A stretch of DNA of 64,000 nucleotides from Tricholoma matsutake (taxonomy: Eukaryota; Basidiomycota; Agaricomycetes; Agaricales; Tricholomataceae). The stretch spans positions 2,666,001 to 2,730,000 of the forward strand of contig AP026540.1 in NCBI GenBank assembly GCA_026075535.2, written 5' to 3'. Below, in pieces: positions 21,405 through 32,957 of this stretch. The notes below the pieces were generated by a model. That model was not told the DNA's origin and searched no databases. It saw only the letters and a program-made list of their open reading frames with translations. Position numbers and translations under genes: made by a program. Each line of letters starts with the position of its first letter. The stretch's first letter is position 1.

Positions 21405-22615
21405 ATGTCTCAACCTCTGGAGACCCCTCAGAACATGACTCCACTTGAGTACGTAGAGAATGTTGGGCAACCTAACCCCTTCGACAAGGAAGGTCCAGGT
21501 AAAGAGGACGGACTTCCCAGTGGACCTGACGACCCTAGTGGACCTGACAGCCCCGGGGATGACCCCAATCCTGACGACCCTGATGACCCTCTACCTCCCA
21601 ATGGCAGAAATCCTGATTCAGGAGATAGGTTTCTCAATGCTCTCTTTGAGCTCTCAGATAGTCTCCGAACCCTCTGGCAGAACCAAGCACCCAAGACTGA
21701 GAAAATCAAAGTTCGTGATCCTGACACTTTCGATGGGGCCAATCCCCGGAAACTTTGGGACTTCCTAGTCTTGTGCAACCTTCACTTCCACAATTGTCCT
21801 CAGGTCTTTGCTTCCAACAAAAAGAAAATCCTATTCATCCTTCCTACCTCAAAGGGTCAGCCCTTAGCTGGTTTGAACCTGGACTCAATGACCCAACAAA
21901 CTCTGCCCATTGGATGTGGAACTATGAGGTATTCCTCAGTGAGTTGGAAAGTAATTTTGGTCCTCACGACCCTGTCGGGGATGTGGAAAAGGCTCTTTCA
22001 GAACTCACGATGAAGAAAGGTGGAAGGATAGTGAAGTATAATGTGGACTTCTGGGAACTGGCTTCCCAGGTCAACTGGAATGAGGCAGCTCTTCACGACC
22101 AGTATTTCTGCAGTCTCCCGCTCCATCTCCACATAGAAGTCTTACCGGGGGGACGACCCAATACTCTAGCATCCCTACATCTTAAAGCCCAGGATGCTGA
22201 CAACATCTATTGGATGCAGGAAGAAGAAACCCACTTAGAAACAAAGACCCCCAGAAATTCTGCACACACTGGAAAGAAGGAATCTAAAGGTTCTCCTAGC
22301 TCCAATTCCAACACTCAGTCCAAACCTCAGTCCTCGACCAGCACTAACCACACAAACCAATCCTCATCTGGCAGCTCCTCTGGGTCGAAGAACAACTTCC
22401 AGAAGGACAAGCCAAAAAACTCTATTTCTGACAAGTTGGGGAAAGATGGTAAACTAACCGGAGATGAGCGAGAATGCCACATGAAAGAAGGACTTTGCCT
22501 CTACTGTGGCGAGAAAGGACATGGAGCCGGGAATTGTCTGAAGTCCAAAGTGGCCAAAGCCTGTGCTGCAGCAGTCACTGAGTCCAAGCCGGACTCTGGG
22601 GACCCAAAAAAATAG
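21405..22615 (+). pseudogene. gypsy-E Gag with zinc knuckle, one frameshift
   Basis: Gag starts at MSQPLETPQNMTPLEYVENV, has a Pro/Asp/Gly-rich stretch (21500-21610), then the capsid-like retrotransposon gag region (KVRDPDTFDGANPRKLWDFL). A one-base shift near 21830 moves the frame, after which SYLKGSALSWFEPGL continues. A Ser/Thr/Asn-rich linker and a CCHC knuckle (CLYCGEKGHGAGNC, about 22495-22540) end the protein with a TAG stop. Gag packages the element RNA into particles. An upstream ATG at 21324 is also in frame. Confidence 0.82.
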
Positions 22616-23831
22616 TCTGCAACCCTCGGGAACATGCCATTGGGGCTGAGGGTTGCATTGACCTTTCCCAACTGGCTGCTTACATCCATCTCAACACATC
22701 CACTCTTTCTGATCCTGAATTCCTTACCATCCTGCTATCCCTTTCCAAACAATCCCTAAAAATCCGATCTTATCAACTCTGGTTCCTCACATTGTTTCCT
22801 CGATTCATCATTTGTGCAGGACAACCAACTTAGTACCAAAACCATTTCTCCGATCAGACTCTGACTATTTGATGGAACTTGTAACTCCACCATAACTCAA
22901 GTCGTGGAACTCCCAGTCACTTTTCCATCTGGTGAAGTGTTCAATCTGACATTTTATGTAACCTTGCTGGACTCTTCCTGTTCTGCAGTACTTGGTCATA
23001 ACTGGCTGAAGCAATACAATCCGTTGATTGACTGGTCTTCAGGCCAAATGAAATTCCATTCCGCAGCTCAAAGAGGTCCTGCCCCCTCAACATCCTCTGA
23101 CTCTCCTATCTCATGTGAGTCACCTTCACCTCTGAACCTTCCAGTGGAAACCTGTGAAAACACCATAATCACTAAACTCTCAAAACTTGTACCTCCTGAG
23201 ATCTCTTTCATCAATGCTGCTGCTTACATGCACACAAGCAAACTCCCTGGGGCTGTTGCCTTTCAGATGACATTTTCCCCAGAAGGACTGGCAGCTAAAT
23301 CCTCGGTAGCATCCGGAAATCCTCTGGACCTTTCAGATGTTCCAGAAGAATATCACGAATTTGCAGATGTTTTCAATAAACAAAAAGCTGACACCCTTCC
23401 TCCACACTGCCCCTACAACCTCAAGATAGAGATGGAGGATAATGCTCCCCCACCTCCAGGTCACATGTACTCCCTCTCTCCCTCTGAGCTTGAGGCCCTC
23501 CAAATATTCATCGAAGAAAATGTTTGCTCAGGCTTCATCCGCCCCTCCAAATCCCCTCATGGTGCTCCTATACTCTTTGTCAAGAAAAAGGATGGGAGTC
23601 TCTGACTTTGCGTCGACTACCGGGGACTCAATCGCATCTCAAAAAAGGACCACTACCCACTTCTGCTAATCTCAGATCTCCTGGATTATCTGGGAAAGGC
23701 GCATGTGTTCACCAAAATTGACCTCTGGCATGCCTATCACCTAGTCTGCATTGCTGAGGGAGATGAATGGAAGACCACTTTCTGCATGCACTATGGTTCT
23801 TTCAAATGGCTGGTGGTTCCTTTCAGACTCA
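22616..23831 (+). pseudogene. gypsy-E protease and truncated RT
   Basis: One frame with stops (TAA near 22756, TGA near 22864 and 23603) encodes an aspartic protease in which the catalytic DSG reads NSG (INSGSSHCFLDSSF), a linker, then RT up to the motif around DLWHAYHLVCIAEGDEWKTT and GSFKWLVVPFRLT. The sequence then breaks off at about 23831; the YLDD region, RNase H and integrase are absent. The stop at 23603 stands where related elements have arginine (CGA to TGA). Confidence 0.82.
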
Positions 23832-24618
23832 CCAGGCAAGTCCTGGCAGCTCCCCTTGCACCTCCAACTCCTCCTCCTCATCACCCTCTTCTTCATCCTC
23901 TTCCTCCTCAGACTCCTGGTTCCACTCTGGATCCAACACCACTAGGATGTCCAACATCGTTTCTTGGATGCCAATCACACCCTTGCTTATCACTCAGAGC
24001 TCCTGGAGTTCCTGCAACTCTTTCTTCATCCCCTTTACTGCCCCTACCAACTCCGTAAGCAACCCCATTACTCCCTCGTTCTCCCCTAGCCCAGGTCCCG
24101 CCAGCAACACCTGGCCCTCCCACACCACCTCTTTGCACTTGTGCTTTGCCTTTGTGCAGGGCTCACAGGCCTGACCCCGGGTTCCCATCCGGAAGCACAA
24201 CAACTTTTGACTCAAACATCTACTAGGAGTCAGCATACAAGGGCAACAAAAAATAATATATGACTCACCTTTCACAAGAAATAGTGGCTTGTAGCTGCAC
24301 AGGAACTTCAGTTTTGGGCACCTCCAGCCGGGCCTTCCCTTTCGCCTTCTTCTTGGGGGGGGAGCTACCTTCAGCCTCTTCAGGCTCCACTTCTCCAGCT
24401 TTCCCCTCCTTTTCTGCCCTCTTAGCAGCAGCAGTCTTCTTCCATTCCTCCTCTGCAGCCTTTTTCTTGGCCTCCACCCTAGCCACCTCCACTTTTGCAG
24501 CCTCCTTGGCAGCCCTGCACTCCTCAGCCTCCCTCACCTCTTCCTTGAGCTGGAGCTCCTCCATCAACTTTTCTTGCTGGGCCCTGAGGGCCGTGATCTT
24601 CTCTGCATGCGAGGACAT
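23829..24618 (-). pseudogene. Antisense spliced ORF inside gypsy-E, coiled-coil with Cys cluster
   Basis: Minus-strand gene-like unit between the truncated RT and the 3' LTR. Exon 1 (24269-24618) starts MSSHAEKITALRAQQEKLME and is rich in Glu/Lys/Ala, a likely coiled coil, then Lys-rich (PPKKKAKGKA). A 46-nt intron (24223-24268, GTGAGT...TCCTAG) is spliced in frame. Exon 2 has a cysteine group (QACEPCTKAKHKCKE) recalling half of a Zn2Cys6 cluster, a short heptad run (MKKELQELQEL), a TGA where CGA would restore the frame, and an acidic tail (EEEEDEEEGDEEEE) that ends at the gypsy joint. Similar coiled-coil/Cys-cluster proteins of unknown function are common in Agaricomycetes genomes, from memory. 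It may be a captured host gene or an accessory ORF. Confidence 0.6.
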
Positions 24619-24737
24619 GTTAGAGGTGGTGGTGGTTGAAGAAAAAGCCTGGGAACCCATCAACATCAAAATCAACATACCCAATTTGGATTTGAACCTT
24701 CATGTGCCTCGTAGGCTCAGCACTAAGGGGAAAATAC

Positions 24738-25295
24738 TGTCAAGACCGATTCTCTTGACCAGATTTCCAATCATTTTCTGCCCCCCTTCCTGGCTGCCTT
24801 GCATCACAGCCCACCTCCTATCAGCAGCACTGCCTAGAGGCAAAATTCCCTCATTTCCAATTAGGTGAAATGGTTTCAGGATTTGCCTCAGAAGCCGGTT
24901 TTCATATTAACCACAGCCTTGGAAACTCCGACCTTGGTATTTAAGCTAGCTACTTTCATTCTGTATTGCCAGTTTGTAAATCAACAAAGTCACCCAATTA
25001 ATCCAACTCTATCTTTGCTCCCATTTGTCTCTCCTAAGTCTTCCTCAAGACCTTTACTTGTCCTCTCCAGAAATCCTCTGATCCTCTGATCCTCCCTTCT
25101 CACCTTCTCTGAAATTAGGACACTTGACAAGGAGAAGGGCGCAGCTTCTTACAAGCTGAAGCCAAGTCCTTTCTGTTCCAACCTCACCTTGGATTTCCAT
25201 TGGAATTCTGCTCCTATCTGACTCTTCCCTTTCAAGTCCTACCATCCAGGTACGACCAGAAATCCAACGTCCCTTTTCCAACTCAGAACTTAACA
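24738..25295 (+). repeat. gypsy-E 3' LTR
   Basis: A 558-bp LTR, TGTCAAGAC to ACTTAACA, preceded by a short purine tract (AAGGGGAAAATAC). It keeps the 101-bp segment missing from the 5' LTR. The differences from the 5' LTR are mostly C/T or G/A changes. Confidence 0.87.
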
Positions 25296-25395
25296 GAGGC
25301 ATGCTTATATGGCAGTTTGGTGGGTTTGGACACTCGGACACTTGGACATTAGGATGTTCAGAAATTCCAATATTGAGATGTCCTCCGATGTGCTG

Positions 25396-25705
25396 GAGGG
25401 CAGTGGCACTAGATTCAGATTCAGATTACTGGAAAGAAGATCACTTCATGGCATGTCAGCCTTGTTCTGTCAAAGCATGAGCTGCAGTGGTGATGTGGGT
25501 GCCATCTTGGCATCGTCTCATGGTTACAACATAGTTAGAACCTGAAAAAGAACCAGAAAGGATTAGTTAGTTGAAAAAAGAATATGAGAAAACATTACCT
25601 GGGGCCCAAATGACAGCTGTTGTTGTTTGGGCCCATGCTTGGGAGCATTATCTGATGGGGGGAACACAGGCGTTGATGGGGTGGTGGTGCTAGAAGGAGG
25701 CAGAG
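25396..25705. other. Dispersed repeat fragment left of gypsy-A
   Basis: No gene. The piece around 25545-25640 (GATTAGTTAGTTG, A-rich run, GGCCCAAATGACAGCTG) matches the repeat at 9510-9620. The repeat continues on the other side of gypsy-A at 31922, so gypsy-A was inserted into it. Confidence 0.5.
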
Positions 25706-26107
25706 TGTTAGGGCAACACCCACTATCTGCTAGCTAAGACTGTGTGGGTTCTCTCTACAAGAAGGGGGTGGGATCCACGCTTGTGATGGGGGAATTGATG
25801 GTTTTGATGCAAGGGGTTATTAATAGGTGAGTTCATTGACAAAGGCCTTTCACACCAAAAACATAGGTGGAATACCTAAGAGAACACAACTAGGGTCCCC
25901 TAGGCATATATTTAGGGTTTATATACTATGTTACACATATTGTACATTGTTGTTACCGATGCACTCATACATGCACATACATTTTGATGCGTGCGAAATA
26001 AAATTCTCACGCTATCAAAGTGTAGCATAATTTAGCGTCATGTAGCATAATTCGACATATAAAAATAAAAATGAAATTTTATTAGGTAATGGGGTGGTTT
26101 CCTAACA
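25706..26107 (-). repeat. gypsy-A 3' LTR
   Basis: 402 bp, TGTTAGGG...CCTAACA. It differs from the 5' LTR by roughly 20 bases, nearly all C/T or G/A changes at CG, TG or CA dinucleotides. The polypurine tract is the rc of about 26108-26121. Confidence 0.9.
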
Positions 26108-26121
26108 TTACCCCCCTTTTA

Positions 26122-29100
26122 TGCCTTGACTTCCAGGCAAGAAAATATTACATTTGTCCCCTCTGTGAAATTTTGGTAAGGCTGGAATTTCATCCCCTCA
26201 TACACCATTCTCGCAATGTGACGCGGAGCATTCGGATTATGTTTAAAGAATTGGGTGATTGCATTACGTGCTCACTTACAATTCTCTTTGGGTTCCCACA
26301 AATTATTTTCGTCGGTATAGTTTTTCCACTTTATTAAGAACTCCAATTTGTTCCATCGAAGACGTGAGTCTAGAATTTCTTCAACTATGTATTCTGGAGC
26401 ACCTTCTACTATTATCAGAGGTTGTGGAGTAGTTTGTTGGCCAGGAATAGTGGGTGGGCGGTAAGGGCATAGGCAGGATATGTTAATCTCAGGATCAATC
26501 TTGAATGATTGGGGTAGTTTTAGCACTACCGCATTAGGTGAGATCACTTTAGAGATTGCATATGGGCCAACTTGTTTCTCCATAAGTTTCTTCGAAGGTC
26601 ATGGAATATTCAGGTCCTTGGTACTTAGCCATACCAAGTCACCAACTTTGTACTCTGGAGCGCGTGCTCGAGTACGATCCACGTGTTGCATCATGTCATC
26701 ACATGCTTTCTTCAATGCCGCCTCTGCTTCCTCTTGTACCTTTTGCATCTTAGATACAAAATCTTCTACCGACTGTACTTTGACTTCCCTTCTGGGTTCT
26801 ACTCCCATGCGAGGATGATATCCATAATTCACAAAAAAGGGTGACATACAAGTAGCCGAATGGAATTTGTTATTGTGGGAAAATTCGGCAATTGCCAACC
26901 ATTTGGGCCAGTCAGTTTGTCGGTAGTTGACAAACATACATAGGTACTGCTCCAACTCCTGATTCATTCTCTCTGTCTGCCCATCAGTCTGCGGGTGATA
27001 TGCCGTAGATAATTTAGTTTGAATTCCCAATATGTTGTTTAGTTCTCGCATAAACGTGAAAGCAAATTGTGGTCCGTGATCGGAGATAACAGTATTGGGT
27101 AATCCATGTAACCACCATACCTGATTTAGATAGAGGCGCGCCAAGCCCAATGATGAGGTTTCTGTAGTAGTAGGAATAATATGGACCTCCTTTGTAAAGC
27201 GGTCGCATACTACGAATATTGCATCGTACCCTTGAGCCTCGGGTAATCCGGTAATAAAATCCACAGATATATCTCGCCATGGCGCTTTAGGTATAGGGTT
27301 CAGCATTAATTTTCCTGCAGGTTTCTCTGGAAATTTCTTCCCCCTCATGCACGTATCACATCCATCCACATACCCCAACACATACTTCGAAATTCTGGGC
27401 CACCAATAATTTCTCATTACTAATTCCAACATCTTCCATCTTCCTGGGTGTCCGGCAATTGGCGTATTGTGATGTAACCAGACGATCTCCCTTCGCAAAT
27501 CCTGATCCTTCGGTACATACACTTTTCCTCGAAACAACACCAACCCTTGTTCCTCAGCCCATTCATCTCCTTTGATATTACCTTTCTTCTCTCCCTTCAG
27601 AGCTTTCATGGCTTCCACTGCTTCATCGTCCATTTCCAAACATTGTCTAATTTTAGACAACATTTCCATTTCCGAGCTATCTATTAATAGATGCCCTTGA
27701 TGCATAGCGCATGCGAAAGTATTCAGGTTTGAGTAAGGTAACATTTTTATTGTCCTCCTCCACCCCCCTTTTATGATCGATACGTCTGGATAATGCATCT
27801 GCTTTCCTCATTAAGCTTCCCACTTTGTGGACCAAGTGAAAGTTGAAACGCAATAGGAATAGTGCCCAATGTGCTTGCCTGCAATTAAGCTTTTTAGCGG
27901 ACATAAAGTATTGCAGATTTTGATGATCCATCCAGATCTCAATCTGATGCATACATCCCGCCTCCATGCCTCCAATGCTCGTATTATCCCCAACATCTTT
28001 TTGTCATGCACATCATAATTCCTCTCCACATCATTCAACCCTTTTGACAAGTATGCACAAGGATGCCATTTGTCATCTTCGCACAGCATTGATAATACCG
28101 CTCCAGTAGCAAATTGGATGCATCGGATTCCACTCGCAAAAGGTGTGTGAAATCTACTGGGGCTAATATTGGTCCCTCCACAAACTTCCTCTTCAACTCC
28201 TCAAACGCTGTCTGCTGCTGCTGCTCTCCCCACCTCCATACTACTCCCTTTCGCATAAGGTTATGTAAGGGTGCAGCAATTTTAGAAAAATTGTGCACAA
28301 AGCGACGATAATAATTTGTGAGTCCCAAGAAGGCTTGAACCTCCTTGACACGGGTGGGTGCAGGCCAATCTGTGATTGCCTGTACCTTGATCGGATCCAT
28401 TTTGATCCCATCAGGGCCAATCAATAATCCTAGGAACTCAATCTCGCTTGCCCCAAACACACACTTCTCTGGTTTCAAAAATAGATCATTTTCTGCCAAC
28501 CTCCATAGCACCTCCTGCACTATCGCCTCATGATTCTCTTCATCCTCCATGAATATCAGAATGTCGTCAATAAATATTATTACCACGCCTTTGTCTATTA
28601 CGTCCTTGAAAATGTCATTCATCATATTTTGAAAGGTTGGGGGACTATTAGTCATCCCAAAAAACATGACAAGCAGCTCGAAGGATCCTCGACACGTGGC
28701 AAATGCTGCCTTCCACTCATCTCCCTTCTTTATTTGTACATTGTTGTATCCCCATCGTAAATCCAATTTTGTAAAGACCTTGGCTTTTCCCACCTTGTCA
28801 ATTATTTCTGAGATCAATGGCAGGGGATACGCGGTCTTCACTGTCCACTCATTCAAATACCTATAATCTGTACACATCCTCTTCCTTTGGTCTTTCTTTG
28901 GCACAAAGAATATTGGTGACATCTGTGGTGATTTTGAAGGTCGTATGTATCCTTTGTGCAATTGCTCCTTCAGGAATGCATCCACTTCTTCTTGTTCCAT
29001 CAGAGATAACAGATATACCTTCAACTTCTTCAGCACAAACCCTGGCTTCATCTCAATCGCATGATCCCATGGCTTCCGCATCGGCATTCACTCAGACTCC

Positions 29101-29760
29101 TTCTTCTGGAACACTGACAGATGTTCATGATACACTTTTGGCACCCATTCCTCCACTGGCTTCTCCACCTTCACAATATTCTTATCCCATGACTGTCCTC
29201 CACGAATTGCTCTAAAGGTTTGCTTCTGCTCTTCTTTCTCGATCATGATCGGAACTTCCCCATTTGGCATTTCCTCATCCTCCACTTCCTCCATCGTAAC
29301 AGAATACTTTCTTGGACATTCTCTCTCTTTCTTTTTCCTTTTTTCCTTCTTCATCTTCCTCCCATACACATTACATTCCTTAGGACAACGAGTCATTTGT
29401 ACTTTCCCAGTTTTCCAATCAATTTCAGGATTATGCTTCCGTAACCATGGACATCCTATTATTAGATTGGTTTTCCCAAGATCACACACTTCAAATATGG
29501 CTCACTCCTGATGCTCCTGATACTTTAGTATCATAGTCACCTCCTCCTTGATAGTTCCTCCATGATTGACTGTTCCATCAATATTGTACACCATTATAGG
29601 TTGTGCCAGCTTGCGTGTGTTAATACCGTTTCTGGTAATTAAGGATTGATTAATAAATAATCCTGTAGCACCACTATCAAGCAACACTTCCACATCAATA
29701 GCTGCATGCGTGTCCACTGTCTTCAATCCCACAGTCAAGGTGATTTCTGGTTCTATTTGC
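26122..29760 (-). pseudogene. gypsy-A protease-RT-RNase H-integrase-chromodomain
   Basis: Read from 29760 down: aspartic protease with VLLDSGATGLFI (about 29690), a Lys-rich linker, RT beginning near MRKPWDHAIEMKPGF (29080) with the active site FIDD in place of YLDD (about 28570), RNase H (DHQNLQYFMSAKKLN), integrase finger (WLHHNTPIAGHPGRW, CDTCMRGK), DDE core ([40 protein letters not shown]), then a chromodomain ([10 protein letters not shown]). Breaks: frameshifts near 28115 and 27750-27800, and TGA at about 29499, 29088, 26597 and 26270. Several TGAs stand where a CGA arginine is expected (DLNIP then PSKKL). Integrase between 26599 and 27798 is uninterrupted. Confidence 0.88.
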
Positions 29761-29929
29761 GCAGAGAGAATAAAGAATTTAGGGGTTTTCAGAAATAGTG
29801 CTCAGCAATTTTCTTGGTCATGTGATTTGTAACAGTTGTACTCCTCCTCGATTTCCTTTTCTGATTTACTCTGGGTTTCCTCGGATACTAATACATTGTA
29901 ACGATTCTGGGTCACCAATGGGGAAACCT

Positions 29930-31028
29930 TCACTGGGACTCTTCTGCAAAATTCTTCTGCTTGCCTTCCTCCAGCTTCACTTCCTCGATTGTAGCTTCCC
30001 TAATCTTTCTTTTCTGCCTACAATTCCTAGAAATGTGTCCTAACTGCCCACAGTTAAAACATTTAAGTGGGGCTCGTCTCCCTGCTTGATCAACCTCCAT
30101 TGCCTCTGCTGGTGCTGCTGACTCCATAACTATAGGTGTCACTGCCATGGCCAGTGGCTGTGCCCTCGGAGCTTGCGCCTGAGGCGCCTTTCCTTTCTCA
30201 GACTTTCCTCCTGATGACTTTCCAAATTTACTACTTCCATACATCAACTTTGACTCCACCTGTTCCTGCTGATATTGCTGGTCAAGGTGCATTGCCCAAT
30301 TATACCACTTGTCCAACTTCTCTGGCATAGAAGGTAGTTGGTAGATAGACTTGAATAAGGAGGGATTTAATCCTGCTTTCAAAAACTCTACCAACATGGC
30401 TTCTCCCATGTCCATTTGTGAAGCTTCTGCTTTGAACTGCAAAATAAATTCATCTGCCATTAAGGAACCTTGGCGCATGGTCTTTAATTTAGCATTGGCT
30501 GTCGCCTTTGGATTAGGGTCTCCAAACTGTGCCTCCAATCTCTCCAGAAATTCCTTGAAGGTTGCAAATGGTTTATTTCCCATGGCAATTTGATTAATAG
30601 CCTCGTTTCTCCAGAATTGTGCTTTCCCCCCCTGAATGTATGAGAGAGCAAACATAATCCTAGACTCGGCTGTATGAAACTTGGGCTTCCTCCCATGGAT
30701 GTACAATACTATAGAGCTGATGAAGGATTTTGTATTCTCCATGGTACCATCAAAGATTTGCGGGGGTGCGTACTTAGGTAAGCGTGCTTTTCCATTTCCG
30801 GATTTCTCTGCTGTCTCATCCTCCTGCGATATCCACTCCACCATTCTCCTCCATCTCATCATCTCTTTCTCCTATCATCTCTGGCTGTACTTCCGCTTGT
30901 CTGGGCTGTGATGCTGCCAATACTGACACTAATTGTGACATTTGTGCTGTGAGCACATCAATTTTCACCTCTAGTGCTGGTATGGGAACAGGATTAGGAC
31001 CAGGATTAGAAGTTGAAGGTTCAGACAT
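29930..31028 (-). pseudogene. gypsy-A Gag with CCHC knuckle, frameshifted
   Basis: Starts MSEPSTSNPGPNPVPIPALE at 31028. A frameshift near 30825 separates the N-terminal 70 residues from the main body (30862-29930). The body has the retrotransposon gag fold region (YIQGGKAQFWRNEAINQIAM) and one CCHC knuckle (CFNCGQLGHISRNC, near 30010-30055). A stretch of about 170 bp with mixed stops separates it from protease. Gag forms the particle and binds RNA. Confidence 0.85.
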
Positions 31029-31502
31029 AATTGTAGAATCTGTGATGAATCACTTCTTCAACAAATTCAAAAATTTTTCTTCAAGACCTCTCCAAACGTT
31101 TATGGGTCACGTGATAAGGTTCGTCGAGGTTCGTCAATCGTTCGTCGTTCATCAGGCGCCTATTTTGACACTTCGGATCAATAACCCTTCCAACAGTGCC
31201 TGATCTCGGAGATAACACTGAATTCGGCTTGTAACTAAAATAGTCATCCGAATAGAGTGATGTAAATTGTAACTAAACCAGATCTGATTGGTTGTCTGGT
31301 TGCAGCTGTCCTAATAATGAGCGCTGCCTCTCGATCACTGGCAGTCGCAATGTAAGGCGAGGCCTGGTGTCGGCTTACAAAAGAAAAGGTAGATTACGTA
31401 TATACAAGTACTTCTGGCTCATGCTGAAAGGATGAGTAATCGGATGTGGCATGGTGAAACAATGATGTATGCACAAGTAAGAGAAGGTGCACTGATATGG
31501 GT

Positions 31503-31723
31503 AGTTGTGTTCTTCTGTTAGGGCAACACCCACTATCTGCTAGCTAAGACCGTGCAGGTTCTCTCTACAAGAAGGGGGCAGGATCCATGCTCATGATGGG
31601 GGAATTGATGGTTTTGATGTGAGGGGTTATTAATAGGTGAGTTCATTGACAAAGGCCTTTCACACCGAAAACGTAGGTGGAATACCTAAGAGAACACAAC
31701 TGGGGTCCCCTAGGCATATATTT
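31503..31723 (-). promoter_or_regulatory. gypsy-A self-primer site, predicted transcript start and TATA
   Basis: On the minus strand the 5' LTR ends at 31516. After two bases, AGAACACAACT (rc of 31503-31513) is the perfect 11-nt complement of AGTTGTGTTCT inside the LTR (rc of 31691-31701). An AAATATATG TATA-like box (rc of 31715-31723) lies about 15-20 nt upstream of that LTR segment, so a transcript starting at 31701 would carry the 11 nt at its 5' end as in Tf1. No tRNA match was found. The same arrangement is in the deleted copy. Confidence 0.72.
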
Positions 31724-31916
31724 AGGGTTTATATACTATGTTACACATATTGTACATTGTTGTTACTGATGCACTCGTACATGCGCATACATTTTGATGC
31801 ATGCGAAATAAAATTCTCACGCTATCAAAGTGTAGCGTCATTTGGCGTCATGTAGCATAATTCGACATAATAAAATAAAATGAAATTTTATTAGGTAATG
31901 GGGTGGTTTCCTAACA
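31516..31916 (-). repeat. gypsy-A 5' LTR
   Basis: 401 bp with ends TGTTAGGG and CCTAACA on the plus strand. It keeps more CpG sites than the 3' LTR (for example CCGTG, CGAAAACG). Confidence 0.9.
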
Positions 31917-32335
31917 CAGAGGAGGGGATCGGTAATGACAGTGTCAATGGTAATTGTTGATGTTGACATAGTGTGGGAGTGGTAAACAAAAGTGGCGCCA
32001 CATTTTCGTTTGGGTGAGCAAATGTGACCAAATGGTCCGTGTGCACCCCCAGGATATTTAAACACTCACTTTCTGAGTTCTTTTGTCCTCAGGCTTGTCC
32101 CATTTTCAATTTATTTTAGTTTATAGTATAGTAATGTAAATACTATGTGTATAACTGGTTACAACCAGTTCAAACTGGCTTTTGTTGGTTCCAAATAGAT
32201 ATACAAATCTATGAAACTGCAACCACTGCCATGCAAAAACTAGGGCAACTGCAACTGCAAAAGAACCAGACTGTGGTTCAGTCCAGTTTGGTTTCAGTTT
32301 TTTTCCAGTTTGATGAACTGGACCTTCAAACACTA
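31917..32335 (+). mobile_element. Repeat fragment ending in a hAT-like right terminus
   Basis: The sequence ends CTGGACCTTCAAACACTA at 32335, the reverse complement of the hAT-1-type terminus, preceded by subterminal GTCCAGTTTGG words. It is followed by AGTGGCTC (32336-32343). The same 8 bp precede the left-type terminus at 34203. The left limit of the hAT part is unclear. Confidence 0.55.
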
Positions 32336-32957
32336 AGTGGCTCACAGGCAAGGGGCAGGTGCTGGTCATGCTGGTCTTGTTGGCATGTTGTGGGGGAAGA
32401 TGTACCTAGTTCAAGGGGGTTAGGAGGTGTCAGTCACATGGCACAGGTGGATGGGAGGTGCCTGTTATGTGGGAATCCCTCTCCCTCTCCTGGCATCCCT
32501 CATTGCACTCCTGTAAATGATGCCCTCACATCCTGTTTCAACAGGGAGGAGGGGGTTTGTGTGGCCATCATTGGGTGTGGGTCATCTCATGTCATCATCC
32601 ATTGTTACAAGTACAATAGATGTAGAAAATAAAAAGAATTAGTTGATCAGAACAAGAAAAGAAGAGAACAAAACTTATGACATCATTTGTGCCTGTGTTG
32701 CATTTGATATGGTGCTTGCAAGGGTGGAAGCAGGCATGGGAGTAATGGTGGCAGGTGGTGAAGTGGTGATGGTGGGAGGAGGTGGCGGAGGTCATTGATG
32801 GTGGGAGCTACATGCTTTGTCATCCACTCAGTCATTAGATTGCTGGATTAGGTTGAAAGCACTGGATAACCATAAAGACAGCCATGACAGCACCCATACC
32901 ATCAGGACCTTGAAACTTGGCTTGACAGTATAGTGTACAGTATGGATTTATGCTGTA
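32336..32957. repeat. Dispersed G-rich repeat, right part
   Basis: G/T-rich repeat related to 9250-9770: it includes AATTAGTTGATC plus an A-rich run (about 32635) and GGTGGTG stretches (32700-32795). No gene. It stops where copia-D coding sequence begins (about 32960). Confidence 0.5.

Larger units (their letters stand above)
20704..25295 (+). mobile_element. gypsy-E: LTR element with gag, truncated pol and antisense ORF
   Basis: Bounded by LTRs 20704-21160 and 24738-25295 and flanked by an exact 5-bp TSD GAGGC (20699-20703, 25296-25300), so it is a single insertion event. Inside are gag, protease and the first part of RT on the plus strand. These are followed not by the rest of pol but by about 0.8 kb with a spliced ORF on the minus strand. 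The element cannot encode RT, RNase H or integrase by itself and would need helper proteins. Confidence 0.88.
20275..25392. mobile_element. Small inverted-repeat element, split by gypsy-E
   Basis: The sequence around 20290-20345 (ATCTCGATATTGGAATTTCC, then GTCCGAC heptamers) recurs in reverse complement at about 25325-25392 (ATCTCAATATTGGAATTTCT, then GTCC-A words). Taking out gypsy-E and one TSD leaves a unit of about 530 bp with these inverted ends. That fits a MITE, but the exact ends and target duplication are not resolved. The GTCCGAC heptamer is repeated three times near 20325-20345. Confidence 0.45.
25706..31916 (-). mobile_element. gypsy-A, full-length chromodomain Ty3/gypsy
   Basis: A 6211-bp minus-strand element with two LTRs (25706-26107 and 31516-31916) and a perfect 5-bp TSD CAGAG (25701-25705, 31917-31921). 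Order from the 5' LTR: self-priming site, gag with CCHC, protease, RT, RNase H, integrase, chromodomain, polypurine tract, 3' LTR. Gag and pol are broken by frameshifts and stops (mostly TGA), so this copy is not coding-competent although its structure is complete. Confidence 0.93.

Noticed and set aside
24265..24868. Plus-strand Ser/Ala-rich ORF opposite the antisense gypsy-E ORF
   Set aside because: Its residues mirror the Glu/Lys-rich minus-strand exon; the minus strand has the intron, coiled coil and Cys cluster.
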